Shown one piece after another: positions 5,605 through 8,041 of a DNA stretch of 8,041 bases. How positions within the stretch are numbered: position 1 is the first letter of the stretch; each line of letters opens with the position of its first letter. The position numbers were made by a program, and so were the translations under genes. The notes under the pieces were generated by a model. It ran no database searches. It was not told the origin of the DNA and saw only the letters and a list, made by a program, of their open reading frames with translations. This stretch comes from Thermoplasmata archaeon (GTDB lineage: Archaea > Thermoplasmatota > Thermoplasmata > Thermoplasmatales > GCA-001856825), in assembly GCA_021831005.1 (NCBI GenBank), contig JAKBNO010000041.1, positions 1-8,041 of the forward strand. The letters are read 5' to 3'.

Positions 5605-6696
5605 TTGAAGCTCTACGTTTACATTGTCCGAAGGGTTCTACTACTCATCCCAGTTATCATCGGAGTCACTCTCATAACATTCTACCTGTCTCATCTCAAC
5701 ATCGGACTTCTTATCACCGAGTATGAAGGTAAAATACACACCTATGCCCAGCGAATAATAGTCGAAAGGGAACTCCACCTCACCGGACCCGTTTGGGCAC
5801 AATACCTTTATTATCTTGGTGCTCTGTTCACCGGGAATTGGGGTGTCGTTTCACCCGGAGACGTTGATCCGGGCGCACCAGTCTTTACTGTATTCCTGCA
5901 AAGATTTCCGCCGACCGCAGAGCTTGCACTCATGGCTACTTTTCTTATTCTCATTATGGGCCTTCCTCTGGGAGTCTTGAGCGCAGTGAAAAAGGATAGG
6001 GCAGTAGACCACGCAACAAGACTCGGAGCTATGGCAGGTGTCTCGATTCCGTCCTTTTGGTTGGGCCTCCTAGTACTGAATTTCATGCTGGCACCAACCG
6101 TCTCATTTCTACCGCACTGGCTGGTGCTGTATGGTAATGGACAGATGAACTGGGCAGTGTATGGATACGTGCACGGGCACGTGGCACCTTTCGTTTCCCC
6201 CACAGGCGGTTTGTCAAAACCAACTGGATTCCTCCTTATAGACACTCTTTTGTATGGGGACTTTCCAGCATTCTTCAATGCACTCTGGTATGTCTTTTGG
6301 CCATCCCTAGTAGTCGCACTTACAACATTCGGAGTAATTATAAGGTTCATGAGATCCAGTATGCTAGAAAATCTGGGACAAGATTACGTAAGAACTGCCA
6401 GATCAAAAGGGGTTCCGGAACAGTTTGTAATAAAGAAACATGCCAGGAGGAATGCTCTTGGCTCAAGCACAACTGTTATGGGCTTGATTTTTGCAGCTCT
6501 GCTCAGCGGGGTAGTAGTCACGGAGATTGTCTTTGGCAGACCGGGTATGGGAACGTGGCTTTATCAGGCTGCATACAACAATGACATGGTTTCTGTGATG
6601 GCCACAACTTTCGTCTTTACAGTGGTTATCGTTGCAGCGAATCTCATTGTTGACTTAATGTATTCCTACTTGGATCCAAGGGTGAGACTCGAATGA
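5605..6696 (+). CDS. dppB: Peptide/nickel-type ABC transporter permease, DppB/OppB family
   Basis: A 363-residue inner-membrane permease, one half of the transmembrane channel of a DppBCDF/OppBCDF importer. The N-terminus YIVRRVLLLIPVIIGVTLIT (5-24) is the family hallmark (first membrane helix). Further helices are near 106-126, 141-163, 228-247, 290-312 and 332-353. The cytoplasmic EAA coupling loop is DYVRTARSKGVPEQFVIKKHA (260-280), followed by TEIVFGRPGMGTWLY (306-320), typical of DppB. The loops after helix 1 (31-105) and helix 3 (164-227) are long and rich in aromatic and Pro/Gly residues. The start is TTG 5605; no other start codon lies in frame back to the promoter, and ggagtgg lies about 8 bases upstream. 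Its stop overlaps the next permease gene by 4 bases. Substrate (oligopeptide, dipeptide or another small molecule) cannot be told from the permease. Confidence 0.93.
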   Translation: MKLYVYIVRRVLLLIPVIIGVTLITFYLSHLNIGLLITEYEGKIHTYAQRIIVERELHLTGPVWAQYLYYLGALFTGNWGVVSPGDVDPGAPVFTVFLQRFPPTAELALMATFLILIMGLPLGVLSAVKKDRAVDHATRLGAMAGVSIPSFWLGLLVLNFMLAPTVSFLPHWLVLYGNGQMNWAVYGYVHGHVAPFVSPTGGLSKPTGFLLIDTLLYGDFPAFFNALWYVFWPSLVVALTTFGVIIRFMRSSMLENLGQDYVRTARSKGVPEQFVIKKHARRNALGSSTTVMGLIFAALLSGVVVTEIVFGRPGMGTWLYQAAYNNDMVSVMATTFVFTVVIVAANLIVDLMYSYLDPRVRLE

Positions 6697-7637
6697 CGAC
6701 GGAATCAGCAGGATCGGCATTCTCGAGGGCGCTTAGGAAACGTTTGGAATCATCGAGAAGGAGCTTCTATTTCCTTACAAGGAGCCCCCTTGCAACAATT
6801 GGGCTGGCCGTTGTTATTGTCTACGTAATCATCGCAATCATAGGACCTAAACTGGTGGGAGGGGATCCCAACACGATGACAGCGTACACAATATGGCAAG
6901 GTAAGCCAATAATATTCAATCCCCTCCCTCCATTCAAATATGCAAAGTTCCCCCTAGGCACGACGATTGGAGGGTACAGCATATATGATGGGATAGTCAA
7001 GGGAGCGAGGGTCGACCTCGAACTTGCCTCAATCATAGTATTCAGCGGAGCTTTGATAGGGATCGTTCTGGGAAGCATAGCGGGTTACAAAGGAGGCGCC
7101 ATAGGAGAGGCCATCATGAGAGGGACGGACATCTTCCTTTCTCTACCTTACATAGTTCTGGCAGTGGCTTTCCTGACTGTATTTGGAAGATACGAATCGG
7201 TTATGATAGAGGCGCTCATCATCATATGGTGGCCAACCTACACGAGGATCGTGAGAGGTCAGGTTCTGAGTGTTAGAGAACAAAAATACGTGGAGGCCTC
7301 CGTAGCCGCAGGTTCTTCGTCGCTGAGGACAGTGATAAAACACATCATCCCCAATTCCATCTATCCAATTTTCGTGCAGATATCCCTGGATTTCGGGAAC
7401 GTAATACTCACACTAGCCGCACTCTTCTATCTTGGATTCACATTCGCAGGACCCGGTTTTGCCGAGTGGGGGAACCTCTTGTCAAGGGCTACGTCCGCAG
7501 GTACCGGAGGAGCAGCCTTGGAGAGCTATCCATGGGCGGTAACCATTCCGGGACTAGTGATCCTGATATTTGTTCTGGCCCTCAACCTGTTCGGCGATGG
7601 CCTCAGAGACGTACTGGACCCCAGGATGAGGAGGTGA
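6693..7637 (+). CDS. dppC: Peptide/nickel-type ABC transporter permease, DppC/OppC family
   Basis: A 314-residue inner-membrane permease that pairs with the DppB-like subunit. It has the DppC pattern of a basic cytoplasmic N-tail (about 1-31), a first helix SPLATIGLAVVIVYVIIAII (31-50), and a long outer loop containing FPLGTTIGGYSIYDGIVKGAR (86-106), a variant of the family's LGTDxxGRDxxSR motif. The helical core runs from about 111. The EAA loop is KYVEASVAAGSSSLRTVIKH (198-217), followed by IIPN. The C-terminus NLFGDGLRDVLDPRMRR (298-314) is a family signature. The usual GRD is replaced by a GGYSIYD-type sequence. ATG 6693 overlaps the dppB stop as ATGA, indicating coupled translation. The gene's end contains the ribosome-binding site of the downstream ATPase gene. 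Confidence 0.94.
   Translation: MTTESAGSAFSRALRKRLESSRRSFYFLTRSPLATIGLAVVIVYVIIAIIGPKLVGGDPNTMTAYTIWQGKPIIFNPLPPFKYAKFPLGTTIGGYSIYDGIVKGARVDLELASIIVFSGALIGIVLGSIAGYKGGAIGEAIMRGTDIFLSLPYIVLAVAFLTVFGRYESVMIEALIIIWWPTYTRIVRGQVLSVREQKYVEASVAAGSSSLRTVIKHIIPNSIYPIFVQISLDFGNVILTLAALFYLGFTFAGPGFAEWGNLLSRATSAGTGGAALESYPWAVTIPGLVILIFVLALNLFGDGLRDVLDPRMRR
7630..7637 (+). promoter_or_regulatory. Perfect Shine-Dalgarno sequence for the ATPase gene
   Basis: GGAGGTGA, a full match to the archaeal anti-Shine-Dalgarno complement, is embedded in the last codons and stop of dppC. It ends five bases before TTG 7643, which makes that TTG the better start. The alternative GTG 7634 lies inside the motif itself. 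ATG 7638 is out of frame and closes after seven codons. Confidence 0.75.
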
Positions 7638-7642
7638 ATGAA

Positions 7643-8041
7643 TTGGTCGGAGAAGCATTAGTTGTCAAGGATCTCAAGACTCAATTCTTTATTTATGATG
7701 GGGTTGTAAAAGCACTGGAGGACGTAAGTTTCACCCTGAACAAGGGAGAGGTGCTAGGAATCGTCGGAGAGACAGGTTGTGGAAAATCTGTTACTGCTTA
7801 CAGCATCATGAGACTCATACCTGATCCACCAGGAAGGATTATTTCAGGTCAGATCAAGATGGGTGATTACGACCTCATACAGGGAATAGACCAAGAAGCT
7901 GACATAATTCTAAAAAAGAGACCCAAGATCAAGCATCACAACAAGATAATCAAGAAGAACGAATATCTATACAACAAGATTCGAGGAAGGTACATCTCGA
8001 TGATTTTCCAGGAGCCAATGGCTGCTCTCAATCCTGTCTTC
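7643..8041 (+). CDS. dppD: ABC transporter ATP-binding protein, DppD/OppD family, N-terminal part, cut by the right edge
   Basis: My translation gives 133 residues of an ABC ATPase, the cytoplasmic motor that pairs with a DppF-like partner on the DppB/DppC permeases. It opens with ALVVKDLKTQF and VVKALEDVSFTL (21-32). The Walker A motif is GETGCGKS (42-49, Lys48, Ser49). The Q-loop region is ISMIFQEPMAALNPVF (118-133, Gln123). The signature LSGGQ, Walker B and the DppD C-terminal extension lie beyond the window. Between Walker A and the Q loop, after the GDYDLI strand, about 25-30 residues are extra and lysine-rich (about 81-113), where bacterial DppD has a short linker. The start TTG 7643 is chosen from the perfect ribosome-binding site; GTG 7634 (overlapping the dppC stop as GTGA) would add three residues. 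It is the third gene of the operon. Confidence 0.92.
   Translation, partial: MVGEALVVKDLKTQFFIYDGVVKALEDVSFTLNKGEVLGIVGETGCGKSVTAYSIMRLIPDPPGRIISGQIKMGDYDLIQGIDQEADIILKKRPKIKHHNKIIKKNEYLYNKIRGRYISMIFQEPMAALNPVF

Noticed and set aside
5811..6350. 179-codon open frame on the minus strand inside dppB
   Set aside because: It lies wholly antisense to a strongly recognised permease, its protein is Pro/Arg/Thr-rich with no domain pattern, and it has no promoter or ribosome-binding signal.

Overview
The window looks like a chromosomal segment of a euryarchaeon, most likely from the Thermoplasmata. This is an inference from gene content. The supporting signs are an archaeal-type ribosomal protein S15, an archaeal phosphopantothenate synthetase, an archaeal-type asparagine synthetase built on a class II tRNA-synthetase fold, and a geranylgeranyl-reductase-family enzyme. 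TATA-like boxes also lie about 24-26 bases upstream of several start codons, as expected for leaderless archaeal mRNAs. I see no rRNA, tRNA, CRISPR array, insertion sequence or phage gene.

Left part (1-1978, minus strand): a tightly packed operon reads leftwards as rpsO (S15), a DHH-family RecJ/Cdc45-like nuclease, and the start of 4-phosphopantoate--beta-alanine ligase, which runs off the left edge. The junctions overlap by 4 and 14 bases. The operon shares an AT-rich divergent promoter region (about 1998-2020) with a FAD-dependent geranylgeranyl-reductase-family oxidoreductase on the plus strand (2033-3124).

Middle (3166-4631): an Lrp/AsnC-type regulator on the minus strand faces away from an archaeal asparagine synthetase on the plus strand across a 71-base promoter region. 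That region contains a shared TATA box and small GTACA repeats. The layout resembles the enterobacterial asnC-asnA pair, but with a different enzyme subfamily. Oligo-T tracts follow asnA. Next comes an unrecognised single-pass membrane protein whose outer domain carries ten N-glycosylation sequons.

Right part (5247-8041): a 358-base stretch without a recognisable gene contains a hairpin followed by a T run, then a promoter. It leads into a peptide/nickel-type ABC transporter operon: a DppB-like permease, a DppC-like permease, and the start of a DppD-like ATPase cut by the window edge. No substrate-binding protein gene lies directly upstream of the operon within the window.

No wholly new defence or mobile system is visible. 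The most rewarding items are the AsnC/asparagine-synthetase divergon, the sequon-dense surface protein, the orphan hairpin region, and the Lys-rich insert in the DppD-like ATPase.
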